Notes under the pieces: model-generated
What the model was told of the DNA's origin: nothing
What the model saw: the letters and a program-made list of their open reading frames with translations, nothing else
Database searches by the model: none
Position numbers and translations under genes: made by a program
Assembly: GCA_002331565.1 (NCBI GenBank)
Contig: DCZC01000069.1
Coordinates: 1-7,139, forward strand
DNA length: 7,139 nt
DNA from: Gemmatimonas sp. UBA2094
GTDB lineage: Bacteria > Gemmatimonadota > Gemmatimonadetes > Gemmatimonadales > Gemmatimonadaceae
Reading direction: 5' to 3'
In this document: in pieces, positions 1 to 6,524 of the stretch
Layout of the letters: each line of letters starts with the position of its first letter
Numbering within the stretch: the first letter of the stretch is position 1

Positions 1-402
1 GACGGGCGTCTCAAGAGCGGTCGCGACCAGGAAGACGGGGTGCTCGACCTGTCGCAGGAGGACGGCGGCCGCGCGGACGCCGACGGACGTCCCTTGCGGG
101 TACTGGTTCGCGAAGGGCGCCGCACGCGGTTCGTGCCGCTCGTCGATGTGGATTGGTTCGAGGCCGACGGCAACTACATCCGCGTGCACACGGGCGGCGA
201 AGAGTACCGCACCCGAGGGACCATTAGCGCCATCGAGACGGCGCTCGATCCGCGGCAGTTCGTGCGCATTCACCGACGGGTGGTGGTGAACATGGATCGC
301 GTGCGCGAGATGAGCCCGCTGCCCGGTGGGGACGGCCTGCTGGTGCTCGGCGACGGGTCCACGCTGCGGCTGTCGCGCACCTATCGGTCGCGGGTGCGCT
401 AG
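1..402 (+). CDS. LytTR-family DNA-binding response regulator, C-terminal part (5' partial)
   Basis: The frame is open from base 1 to the TAG at 400-402, giving 133 visible residues; the true start lies before the window. Residues 1-31 are a charged, Gly/Asp/Arg-rich stretch that looks like an interdomain linker. Residues 32-133 match the LytTR DNA-binding domain: a first strand region with a DVDWFEADGNYIRV block (about 49-62), the family hallmark FVRIHRRVVVNMDRV (about 87-101), and a terminal DGSTLRLSRTYRSRV block. Family knowledge: LytTR domains (AgrA, AlgR, VirR, LytR) bind DNA through a mostly beta fold, usually on direct repeats, and most sit behind a phospho-receiver domain. A receiver is expected upstream but cannot be seen here. 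The gene points toward the susC-like gene across a 543-bp gap, so it could regulate it, though nothing in the sequence proves this. A GTG at 40 is in frame but would be a truncated start; the preceding codons are equally coding-like. Confidence 0.9.
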   Translation, partial: DGRLKSGRDQEDGVLDLSQEDGGRADADGRPLRVLVREGRRTRFVPLVDVDWFEADGNYIRVHTGGEEYRTRGTISAIETALDPRQFVRIHRRVVVNMDRVREMSPLPGGDGLLVLGDGSTLRLSRTYRSRVR

Positions 403-533
403 CCGGTACCGATGGAGCCGGCACGGATACCGAAAACCGATGGCCGTCACGACGGTGGCATGGCTCGTCCCCCGCGGTGTCGTCGAGGCCGGTAACTAGG
501 ACCAGCCGGTACTACCCGTAGTAGAGATACCGG
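403..533. promoter_or_regulatory. Cluster of CCGGTA/TACCGG motifs, possible operator region
   Basis: CCGGTA occurs at 403-408, 489-494 and 506-511, and its complement TACCGG at 528-533. The first copy sits in the 8-bp palindrome CGGTACCG (404-411). The second and third are part of a near-direct repeat, GCCGGTAACTA (488-498) and GCCGGTACTA (505-514), 17 bp apart. The third and fourth form an inverted pair around a small ACTAC/GTAGT repeat (511-515/518-522). An 8-bp direct repeat ACCGATGG is also present at 408-415 and 436-443. Four copies of a 6-mer in 131 bp is more than expected by chance in DNA of this composition, but the motif was picked after looking. A regulator binding site, perhaps for the adjacent LytTR protein, is an inference; the 17-bp spacing is not the roughly two-turn spacing typical of LytTR sites. 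Confidence 0.3.
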
Positions 534-587
534 TCGCAATGCCAAGGCGCGGCCGCGTAACGCGGTAGGTGAGCGATACGATCGGGA

Positions 588-617
588 TTGATTTTAGTGA
601 CGAATACGGTACCATTG
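588..617 (+). promoter_or_regulatory. Candidate promoter for the susC-like operon
   Basis: TTGATT (588-593) and TACCAT (610-615) are separated by 16 bp and resemble sigma-70 -35 and -10 boxes (4 of 6 for the -10). The same -10 region read as TACCATTG (610-617) is one mismatch from the TAnnTTTG element of Bacteroidota promoters, but whether the host uses such an element is unknown. The segment is locally AT-rich in a GC-rich gap. If it is used, the leader before the susC start would be over 300 nt and would include both hairpins at 731-751 and 856-900. Confidence 0.2.
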
Positions 618-730
618 CTGTTCGCACTGCTGAGGGTGGGCCCGACGCGCCGGGAGGCAAGTGGCTGCGTCCCATCCCACCTCGTGAAGCCCGTGCCGTA
701 ACCGATTCGAACCCCATGCCGCGACGTCTT

Positions 731-751
731 CCCCTGTCCCGAGGACAGGGG
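731..751 (+). promoter_or_regulatory. Perfect 9-bp hairpin in the susC leader
   Basis: CCCCTGTCC (731-739) and GGACAGGGG (743-751) are exact reverse complements around the 3-nt loop CGA. The stem is GC-rich and would be very stable in RNA. No T run follows, so it is not a standard intrinsic terminator. It lies 194 nt before the susC start and could be a leader structure, an mRNA-protecting element or a protein-binding dyad in DNA. The arms are visible in the sequence; the role is unknown. Confidence 0.55.
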
Positions 752-855
752 CGATGCCCGGCATTATGCAGTCCCGGTGTCCCCGGCCCCGAAGCATCCG
801 GAGCCACCGGTTCGCCCGACTGTTGGCAGCCCCCACAGCTGTCCAGCCGGGAATG

Positions 856-900
856 CCTCGTGTCGCGACGCAGCGCACCCGCCTGCGTCGCGGCGTGGGG
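856..900 (+). promoter_or_regulatory. Long RNA hairpin directly upstream of susC
   Basis: CGCGACGCAG (864-873) and CTGCGTCGCG (883-892) form a perfect 10-bp stem with a 9-nt loop. The stem continues outward from 863/893 to 856/900 with eight more pairs if G-U wobbles are allowed: U-G at 863/893, G-C at 862/894, U-G at 861/895, G-U at 860/896, C-G at 859/897, U-G at 858/898, then two C-G pairs. The 18-bp stem works much better as RNA than as a DNA dyad. It ends 45 nt before the susC ATG and is followed by a pyrimidine-rich tract (901-920). A role in controlling translation or transcript stability of the receptor is plausible but inferred. There is no T run, so it is not a simple terminator. 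Confidence 0.5.
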
Positions 901-934
901 TCCTATCTCCCCCCGTTTCCGGCATATGTGCGCC

Positions 935-939
935 GAGGG
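935..939 (+). promoter_or_regulatory. Ribosome binding site fixing the susC start
   Basis: GAGGG at 935-939 lies 6 nt before the ATG at 946. This favours 946 over the in-frame ATG at 754, which sits inside the leader immediately after a hairpin and would put 64 unlikely residues in front of an otherwise normal signal peptide. Confidence 0.7.
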
Positions 940-945
940 CTGAGC

Positions 946-3900
946 ATGTCGAGACTGATGCGGTGGTTGTACCGGTTCCCCGCGGCGGTCCTGTTGTTCC
1001 TGTTGCCGAGCATGGCACAGGCGCAGGGTCCCGCCGTCATCACGGGCCAAGTCAAGAGCGAGTTCGGTGATCCGCTCGAGAACGCCAACGTCTATATCGT
1101 GGAGCTCGCCTTGTCGGTGGGCACCAACGCGACGGGCAAGTACACGATCACGATCCCGGCGGACCGCGTCCGTGGGCAGGCGCTGCAGCTCCGCGCCCGC
1201 GCGATCGGCTACAAGGCCGAGCTGAAGCCGCTTACGATCCGTGCCGGCAACCAGACGATCGACTTCGCGCTCCAGAAGGACGTGAACCGTCTTCAGGAAA
1301 TCGTCACCACGGGCGTGACCGGCGCGACGGAGCAGAAGAAGCTCGCGTTCTCGGTGGCCCAGGTGAGCGACAAGGACATGCCGGTTCCCGGCTCCAATCC
1401 CCTGTCGCAGCTGCAGGGCAAGGTGGCGGGTGCGAACATCGTGTCGGCCTCCGGGCGCCCCGGTACGGCGCCGGCCATCATTCTCCGTGGCCCCCAGTCG
1501 ATCAACGCGTCCGGCCGCGGCCAGGACCCGCTGTACATCATCGACGGCGTGATCTCGCAGGGTGGCCTGCAGGATATCAATCCGCAGGACATCGAAAACA
1601 TCGAAGTCGTGAAGGGCGCCGCCGCGTCGTCGCTCTACGGCTCGCGCGCCGGTAACGGCGTCATCCAGATCACCACCCGCTCCGGCAAGAACCAGTCGGA
1701 AGGCGTGCGCTTCCGCGCCCAGATGGAGTACGGCCAGTCGGACATCGAGCGCGAGTACAAGTATCCGACCACGCACTTCATGCTGATGGACGAGACGGCG
1801 TCGCGTTTCTGCGTGACGGTGTCCGGTGTCCCCGACTGCTCGCGCACGGTGGACATCTATCAGGAAGCGTTCCGCATCAACAACGACGGCGGCGACTATT
1901 CGCTCCCGCCGGTGACGTTTGCGAACGACGGCGGCATTTCGCGTAACCCGGGCGCCATCAATTCGCGGGCGCTCTATCAGGTCAATCAGTTCCCGAAGGC
2001 CTACAATCCCATCGCGCAGTTCCTGACGAACGGGCAGGTGGTCAACTCCACGCTCGACGCGACGGGTCGCGTGGGTCGCACCAACTTCTTCGCCTCGGTG
2101 AACCAGCTGCGGCAGGAAGGCTCGGTGAAGCTGATTCCCGGCTACACGCGCAATTCCATGCGCCTGAATGTCGACCAGCAGCTGGGTGGCAACATCAACT
2201 TCTCGCTGCGTTCCAACTATTCCAGCGCCAACGACTACAACAACGGCGCCGGCTGGTTCGGTCTCACGCGTCAGCCCGCCAACGCGCAGCTGTTCGCCAC
2301 CGACTCCAAGGGACGCCTGTACATCCGGACGGTGGCGCAGAATCAGGGCGCGCAGAACGTCAACCCGGCGTACAACTCGCAGAACTTCCAGCCGCTCAAC
2401 CGCATCGACCGCTTCGTCGGCAACGGTACGGCCCGCTGGACGCCGCTGTCGTGGCTCGACGGCGAATTCAATTTCGGCTTCGACGGCCGCAACAACTTCC
2501 AGGAGTCGCAGCAGGATCGCGGCTACCGTACGTCGGCGCTCAGCTCCACCAATCTCGGCTCGATCAGCCGCAGTGCGGGGCGCTCGTATTCGCTCAACGC
2601 CTCGGGTAACCTGTCGGCGCGCCGCAACTGGTTCTCCGATGCGCTCTCGTCGCGCCTGACGCTGCGCTACCTCTACGAGACGCAGGACGCGCGCTCGCAG
2701 AGCACCGGCGGCAACAACCTCGCGGTGCCCGGCCTGCAGGATCCCGACGCGGCCATCACCGACTTCTACACGTCCGGTGGCACGTCGACGGTCCGCCAGC
2801 TCGGCTTCTTCACCAACGTCGATCTCGATTACAAGGGCCGCTACATCGTCGGTGCGCTCGTGCGCCGCGACGCCGCCTCGCTGTTCGGCGCCGCCAACCG
2901 CTGGCAGACCTACGGCCGCGGCTCCTTCGCGTGGCGTCTGTCCGACGAGCCGTGGTTCAACGTGAACCAGATCTCGGACCTCAAGTTCCGCTACTCCGTG
3001 GGTCAGGCCGGCAATCGCCCCAACTTCACGGCGCAGTACGAGACGTTCACCATCGGTGCCGGCGGCGCGCTCAATCCGAATCAGCTCGGCAACAAGAACC
3101 TCCGCCCGGAAGTCTCCACGGAGACCGAGTACGGCATGGATCTCGAGCTGTTCGGCAAGTACGGCGTCACGCTCACCAAGTCGCGCAACGTCATCGACGA
3201 TCAGCTTCTGCAGCCGCCCCCGCCGGCCGCGGCCGGTTTCGCCAGCCAGTGGACGAACGCGGGCCAGCTGACCAACAACACGTTCGAAGCGTCGCTCAAC
3301 GTGCCGATCATCGCGACGCGCGCCGTCGACTACTCGGTCCGCTTCAACTTCGACCGCACCACGTCGGTCATCACCCGCCTCGACATTCCGGAGTACTTCG
3401 TCGAAGGGACGATGTTCAAGATCGTGCAGGGTGGCTCGATGGGGCAGATCTACGGCCGCCGCTTCGTGCGCGACTGCAGCCAGCTGCCCGCCGACTTCCA
3501 GGCGCGCTGCGGCACCGGGCTCGATTATCAGCGCAACGCAGACGGCTTCATCGTGTACGTGGGCCAGGGCAACACCACGGCCGACGGCATCACGAAGAAC
3601 CTGTGGATGACGCGCGTGCCGGCGGCGCAGGCGCCGTGGAAGGGTGGCACGTCGGGCGAGCCGCTCAGCTGGGGCATGCCGATCCTCGAGCGCGACGCCA
3701 ACGGCGCCGTGCCGGTGCTGCCCGTGGGGCAGGCGCTCCCGCGCTTCCGCTGGTCGGCCGCGCAGAACTTCCGCTACAAGCGCCTCACCGCGTATGCCCT
3801 GCTCGACGCTACGGTCGGCAAGGACGTGTGGAATCAGGGTCGCCAGTGGTCGCTCGGTGACTTCATGCACCGCGACACCGATCAGTCGGGCAAGTCGGTC

Positions 3901-4245
3901 GCCGACGCGAAGCCGCTCGGCTACTACTTCCGCGCCGTGTCCACCGGTGGCATCGGTGGTCTCTACGACGTGCTCGGCCCGAACAACAACACGGTCGAAG
4001 ACGCCAGCTTCGTGAAGCTGCGTGAACTGTCGATCGGCTACCGCCTCGGTTCGATCGCCGGCGTGGGCAACTGGCAGCTGGCCCTCATCGGCCGCAACCT
4101 GATCACGTTCACGAAGTACACGGGCTTCGATCCGGAAGTGGGACTGGGCGGTGGCCAGCTCGGTTCGGCGGTGCTCAACGCCAACGACGGCTACACGTTC
4201 CCGAACCTGCGCCAGTTCACGTTCTCGCTCAGCACCAGCTTCTGA
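946..4245 (+). CDS. SusC/RagA-family TonB-linked outer-membrane receptor
   Basis: This 1099-residue protein is the outer-membrane channel of a SusCD nutrient importer, energised by TonB-ExbBD. Domains in order: a signal peptide at about 1-26 (n-region MSRLMRW, hydrophobic core, cleavage after AQA); a carboxypeptidase-regulatory-like beta-sandwich at about 31-110 (VITGQVKSEFGDPLENANVY), typical of SusC; a TonB-box-like LQEIVTTG at 116-123; and a plug at about 130-247 with LSQLQGKVAGANI, ILRGPQSI, PLYIIDGVI and IEVVKGAAASSLYGSRAGNGVIQI, the strongest family signatures. The rest is the barrel, ending FTFSLSTSF with the terminal Phe expected for BAM-dependent folding. Length is normal for SusC. 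The start at 946 is chosen for its signal peptide and GAGGG site. The only four cysteines form two close pairs (289/298, 844/855), possibly disulfides in surface loops. Codons are strongly G/C-ending. susD follows after 67 bp. The substrate cannot be inferred, since no degradative enzyme is in view. Confidence 0.96.
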   Translation: MSRLMRWLYRFPAAVLLFLLPSMAQAQGPAVITGQVKSEFGDPLENANVYIVELALSVGTNATGKYTITIPADRVRGQALQLRARAIGYKAELKPLTIRAGNQTIDFALQKDVNRLQEIVTTGVTGATEQKKLAFSVAQVSDKDMPVPGSNPLSQLQGKVAGANIVSASGRPGTAPAIILRGPQSINASGRGQDPLYIIDGVISQGGLQDINPQDIENIEVVKGAAASSLYGSRAGNGVIQITTRSGKNQSEGVRFRAQMEYGQSDIEREYKYPTTHFMLMDETASRFCVTVSGVPDCSRTVDIYQEAFRINNDGGDYSLPPVTFANDGGISRNPGAINSRALYQVNQFPKAYNPIAQFLTNGQVVNSTLDATGRVGRTNFFASVNQLRQEGSVKLIPGYTRNSMRLNVDQQLGGNINFSLRSNYSSANDYNNGAGWFGLTRQPANAQLFATDSKGRLYIRTVAQNQGAQNVNPAYNSQNFQPLNRIDRFVGNGTARWTPLSWLDGEFNFGFDGRNNFQESQQDRGYRTSALSSTNLGSISRSAGRSYSLNASGNLSARRNWFSDALSSRLTLRYLYETQDARSQSTGGNNLAVPGLQDPDAAITDFYTSGGTSTVRQLGFFTNVDLDYKGRYIVGALVRRDAASLFGAANRWQTYGRGSFAWRLSDEPWFNVNQISDLKFRYSVGQAGNRPNFTAQYETFTIGAGGALNPNQLGNKNLRPEVSTETEYGMDLELFGKYGVTLTKSRNVIDDQLLQPPPPAAAGFASQWTNAGQLTNNTFEASLNVPIIATRAVDYSVRFNFDRTTSVITRLDIPEYFVEGTMFKIVQGGSMGQIYGRRFVRDCSQLPADFQARCGTGLDYQRNADGFIVYVGQGNTTADGITKNLWMTRVPAAQAPWKGGTSGEPLSWGMPILERDANGAVPVLPVGQALPRFRWSAAQNFRYKRLTAYALLDATVGKDVWNQGRQWSLGDFMHRDTDQSGKSVADAKPLGYYFRAVSTGGIGGLYDVLGPNNNTVEDASFVKLRELSIGYRLGSIAGVGNWQLALIGRNLITFTKYTGFDPEVGLGGGQLGSAVLNANDGYTFPNLRQFTFSLSTSF

Positions 4246-4252
4246 CCATGCG

Positions 4253-4293
4253 GTTCACGGCGCGTGCGGGGTGATACCCGCGCGTGCGTGAAC
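4253..4293 (+). promoter_or_regulatory. Intercistronic 17-bp hairpin between susC and susD
   Basis: The arms 4253-4270 and 4277-4293 pair over 17 bp with one bulged G (4259), two G-U pairs (4265/4282 and 4262/4285) and a 6-nt loop (GTGATA, 4271-4276). It starts 7 nt after the susC stop and ends 7 nt before the susD ribosome binding site AGAGG (4301-4305). No T run follows, so full termination is unlikely. Such hairpins between cistrons are known to block 3' exonucleases or partly attenuate transcription, giving more of the upstream product. That role here is inferred. Confidence 0.6.
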
Positions 4294-4312
4294 GGCCTAT
4301 AGAGGATATTCG

Positions 4313-5953
4313 ATGCGTAAGCATGTTTCGAAGTTCATCGCGGGCAGTGGGATGCTGCTGGGGCTCATGGCCTGCAGTGGCGACTCACTGAACGTCGTGA
4401 ATGTCAACGACCCGGACGTTGCCCGCGCCTACGCCACGCCTGCCGGCGTGGAAGGGGTCGTGGCCGGACTCGGGGTGCAGTTGAACAACACCCAGCGGGC
4501 GACCGAATCGGTCAACACGCAGGCGCGCATTCTCTCCGGAGAGAACATCGCGTCGGTCGCCAATTTCGGTATGGCGGCCCGTTCCCAGGTTCCGCGTTCG
4601 GTCATCTCCAACGAACTGGGCAACGACAACCAGGCGGGCAATCTGGCGAACTTCAACCAGTTCTCCCGCGTCACGCGTACGGCCTCGAACGCCATCGCCG
4701 CCGTGAACCGCCTCATTGCCGGTGGCAACACCATCGGCAGCCCGGCGCAGGATGCGCGCGCCAAGGCCTTCGCGTACCTCATCCTCGGGCAGGCGCTCGG
4801 GAATCTGTCGCTCGCCTACGATTCGGCGGCGATCGTGACCCCGGTGACCCCCAGCGATGAAGTGCCGGGCCTGTCCGGCGCGGCGCAGGTCAACGCGGCG
4901 GCGCTCTCGATGCTCGACTCGGCGATCGCCATCGCCAACTCGCCGGCCGCGACGACGGGCGCCAGCGGCTTTCCGCTGCCCACCACGTGGATCAGTGGCG
5001 TCGCCCTCACCCGCGACGGATTCGTGCGCCTCGCGCGTTCGTTCAAGGCCCGCTTCCGCGCCGGTGTGGCCCGCACGCCGGCCCAGCGCGCCGCGGTGAA
5101 CTGGGCGTCCGTGATCGATGATGCCACCAACGGCATCACGGCCGATTTCAACATCACGCTCGGCGGCACCACGGGCTGGTCGGCGGCGTACGACTTCAAC
5201 CAGATGTATGTCACCGGCGGCTGGCACGCCGTGCCGTATTTCTACTACGGCATGGCCGACGTGTCCGGCTCGTACGATGCGTGGCTCGCCTCGCCCGTCG
5301 CGTCGCGTCGCGCGTTCACGGTGATCACGCCCGACAAGCGCTGGCCGGCGGGCGCCACGCGTGCCGCGCAGCAGGCGGCGGGTCCCACCGTTGCCCTTCC
5401 CCCGGGCGTGTACTTCCGTAATCGTCCCACGGGTGAAGATGTGCCGCTCGTAGGCCCCGGCGATTCGCAGTACGACCACCGTCGCTACGGCGCGCAGTGG
5501 CTCAACTCGGTGCAGGGGGCGTACACGGACATGTCCAAGACGGAAATGGACATGCTCGCGGCCGAAGGCTACATCCGCGCCGGCAACCTGGCGGCGGCCA
5601 CCACGCTGGTGAACGTCACCCGTGTCAAGAACGGACTCGATCCGATCGGCAGTGTGGCCAGCGCCACCGCGCCCTATTCGACCGACCTGTCGAAGTGCGT
5701 GCCGCGGGTGCCCGCGGCCCCGAGCTTCACGTCGACCGTGTGCGGCAGCCTGCTGGAAGCCATGAAGTACGAGAAGCGGATGGAAACGGCCTACACCGGC
5801 TACTTCATCTGGATGGCGGACAATCGTGGCTGGGGCGACCTGGTTGAAGGGACGGTCGTGGAATGGCCGGTGCCCTACCAGGAGATGCAGGCACGACAGA
5901 AGACCTATTACAACGGCACGAACCGCGCGCCGAAGGGCACGTACGGGTTCTAG
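4313..5953 (+). CDS. SusD/RagB-family nutrient-binding outer-membrane lipoprotein
   Basis: This 546-residue lipoprotein is the surface lid that captures substrate and closes over the SusC channel. The N-terminus is a lipoprotein signal peptide (MRKHVSKF, hydrophobic stretch, then LMAC with the lipidated Cys at 21). The mature start has the family's usual NVNDPD...ATPAGVEGVVAG block (about 31-51). The middle is alanine-rich and helical, as expected for the TPR-like SusD fold. The C-terminal part has the SusD signature region LLEAMKYEKRMETAYTGYF...DNRGWGDLVEGT and ends with WPVPYQEM...APKGTYGF. Length fits the family. The ATG at 4313 has AGAGG 7 nt upstream (4301-4305). Cys462 and Cys477 are the only other cysteines and could form a disulfide. 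It is co-directional with susC across a 67-bp gap, as in almost all SusCD pairs, and probably cotranscribed. The ligand is unknown. Confidence 0.95.
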   Translation: MRKHVSKFIAGSGMLLGLMACSGDSLNVVNVNDPDVARAYATPAGVEGVVAGLGVQLNNTQRATESVNTQARILSGENIASVANFGMAARSQVPRSVISNELGNDNQAGNLANFNQFSRVTRTASNAIAAVNRLIAGGNTIGSPAQDARAKAFAYLILGQALGNLSLAYDSAAIVTPVTPSDEVPGLSGAAQVNAAALSMLDSAIAIANSPAATTGASGFPLPTTWISGVALTRDGFVRLARSFKARFRAGVARTPAQRAAVNWASVIDDATNGITADFNITLGGTTGWSAAYDFNQMYVTGGWHAVPYFYYGMADVSGSYDAWLASPVASRRAFTVITPDKRWPAGATRAAQQAAGPTVALPPGVYFRNRPTGEDVPLVGPGDSQYDHRRYGAQWLNSVQGAYTDMSKTEMDMLAAEGYIRAGNLAAATTLVNVTRVKNGLDPIGSVASATAPYSTDLSKCVPRVPAAPSFTSTVCGSLLEAMKYEKRMETAYTGYFIWMADNRGWGDLVEGTVVEWPVPYQEMQARQKTYYNGTNRAPKGTYGF

Positions 5954-5954
5954 C

Positions 5955-6455
5955 ATGACGGAGCACGGAAACGTTCACACGCCGTCGCGGTCTGCGACCG
6001 TGGCGCAGAAGTCGGTGAGCGTTGTCTGTGCGCTGGCGTTGGCGTTGCAGATCGGGTGCTATTCGTATCACCCGGTTCAGTCTGCGCCGCCCGCTCCCGC
6101 TCAGCAGGTGGGGGTCGTGATCAGTGATCGCGGCCGGATCCTGCTGGGCGACCGAGTGGGAGCCAATGTCGACCGGATCGACGGGAAAGTGATCAGTCGG
6201 CAAGGTGGTGCGCTGGTGATCGACGTGTATCGCGTGACCGATCTGCGGGGCAACGCGGCTACATGGACAGGCGAGCGGATTACGATTCCCGAGGAAGCCG
6301 TGCTCGGATATCGCGCTCGGAAGTTCTCGGTGTTCAAGACGCTCCTGCTGGTTGGTATTGTCGCGTCGGCCATCATCACGTCGCTTGGCAAGACGCTCGA
6401 TCTCTTCGGAGACGAGCTCGCCGAGCGTCCGGGTGACGGGCCGACACAGTCCTGA
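5955..6455 (+). CDS. Small lipoprotein-like membrane protein of unknown function
   Basis: I do not recognise the family. The 166-residue product starts at an ATG one base after the susD stop, with only a weak GGG (5945-5947) upstream, so translational coupling to susD is likely. The N-terminus has a hydrophobic stretch ending ALALQIGC, giving a possible lipidated Cys35; the -3 residue is Gln rather than the usual Leu, so the lipobox is imperfect. A Pro/Ala-rich spacer (about 40-51) follows, then a beta-rich region (52-118: VGVVISDRGRILLGDRVG, GKVISRQGGALVIDVYRV, ERITIPEEAVLGYRAR) that looks like a small barrel or sheet. Residues 128-145 form a second hydrophobic segment (TLLLVGIVASAIITSLG), probably membrane-spanning, and the tail is acidic. 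An in-frame GTG at 6000 would give a more compact 151-residue protein. Of 12 Arg codons, 7 are CGG, unlike the CGC-dominated neighbours. Being in the susCD transcript suggests an envelope role; the reaction or partner is unknown. Confidence 0.75.
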   Translation: MTEHGNVHTPSRSATVAQKSVSVVCALALALQIGCYSYHPVQSAPPAPAQQVGVVISDRGRILLGDRVGANVDRIDGKVISRQGGALVIDVYRVTDLRGNAATWTGERITIPEEAVLGYRARKFSVFKTLLLVGIVASAIITSLGKTLDLFGDELAERPGDGPTQS

Positions 6456-6524
6456 GCGGCTGCGCGTCAGCGCGGTCGTCTCGCTCAACGATTCAGTTTC
6501 GCTTCTTCTCGGAGTCCTTGCCTC
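6456..6524 (+). other. 69-bp gap with weak dyad before the DUF4397 gene
   Basis: TGAGCG (6453-6458) and CGCTCA (6482-6487) are exact reverse complements and enclose a smaller GCGC/GCGC stem (6462-6465/6470-6473). The dyad overlaps the stop of the preceding gene. A pyrimidine-rich stretch follows (about 6496-6510) but no true T run, so this is at best a weak terminator or attenuator. GGAG at 6511-6514 is the likely ribosome binding site of the next gene, 10 nt before its ATG. I see no clear promoter. Confidence 0.3.

Larger units (their letters stand above)
403..945. other. 543-bp non-coding gap between regulator and susC, with structured leader
   Basis: I find no convincing gene in this stretch. 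An open frame at 569-943 (GTG start) has weak G/C preference at third codon positions, unlike its neighbours, and a protein unlike any family I know. The left part (403-533) is dense in CCGGTA/TACCGG motifs. The middle (about 580-620) is the most AT-rich segment and is the likeliest promoter zone. The right part (731-900) contains two strong inverted repeats and most likely belongs to the 5' untranslated leader of the susC-like transcript. There is no clear intrinsic terminator for the regulator gene: no hairpin followed by a T run. Confidence 0.7.

Noticed and set aside
704..715. T-arm-like sequence GGGGTTCGAATC on the minus strand, suggesting a tRNA
   Set aside because: The T-stem does not close beyond one pair, and no matching acceptor, D or anticodon arms are found in the flanking sequence.
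569..943. Open frame with a GTG start in the gap, ending 2 nt before the susC ATG
   Set aside because: Its third codon positions lack the strong G/C preference of the real genes here, it spans both leader hairpins, and its product is Pro/Arg/Ser-rich without recognisable motifs.
754..945. N-terminal extension of susC from the in-frame ATG at 754
   Set aside because: It would bury a normal signal peptide 64 residues inside the protein. The ATG at 946 has a well-placed GAGGG site.
496..3870. A very long antisense open frame (1124 codons) opposite most of the susC-like gene
   Set aside because: It mirrors a clearly real SusC in biased GC-rich codons, which suppresses stops on the opposite strand. 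Its product is low-complexity Arg/Val/Ala/Glu-rich without a recognisable domain.
4385..5956. A 523-codon antisense open frame opposite the susD-like gene
   Set aside because: Same cause: a shadow of a strongly G/C-ending coding frame, with an Arg/His/Gly-rich product and no family features.
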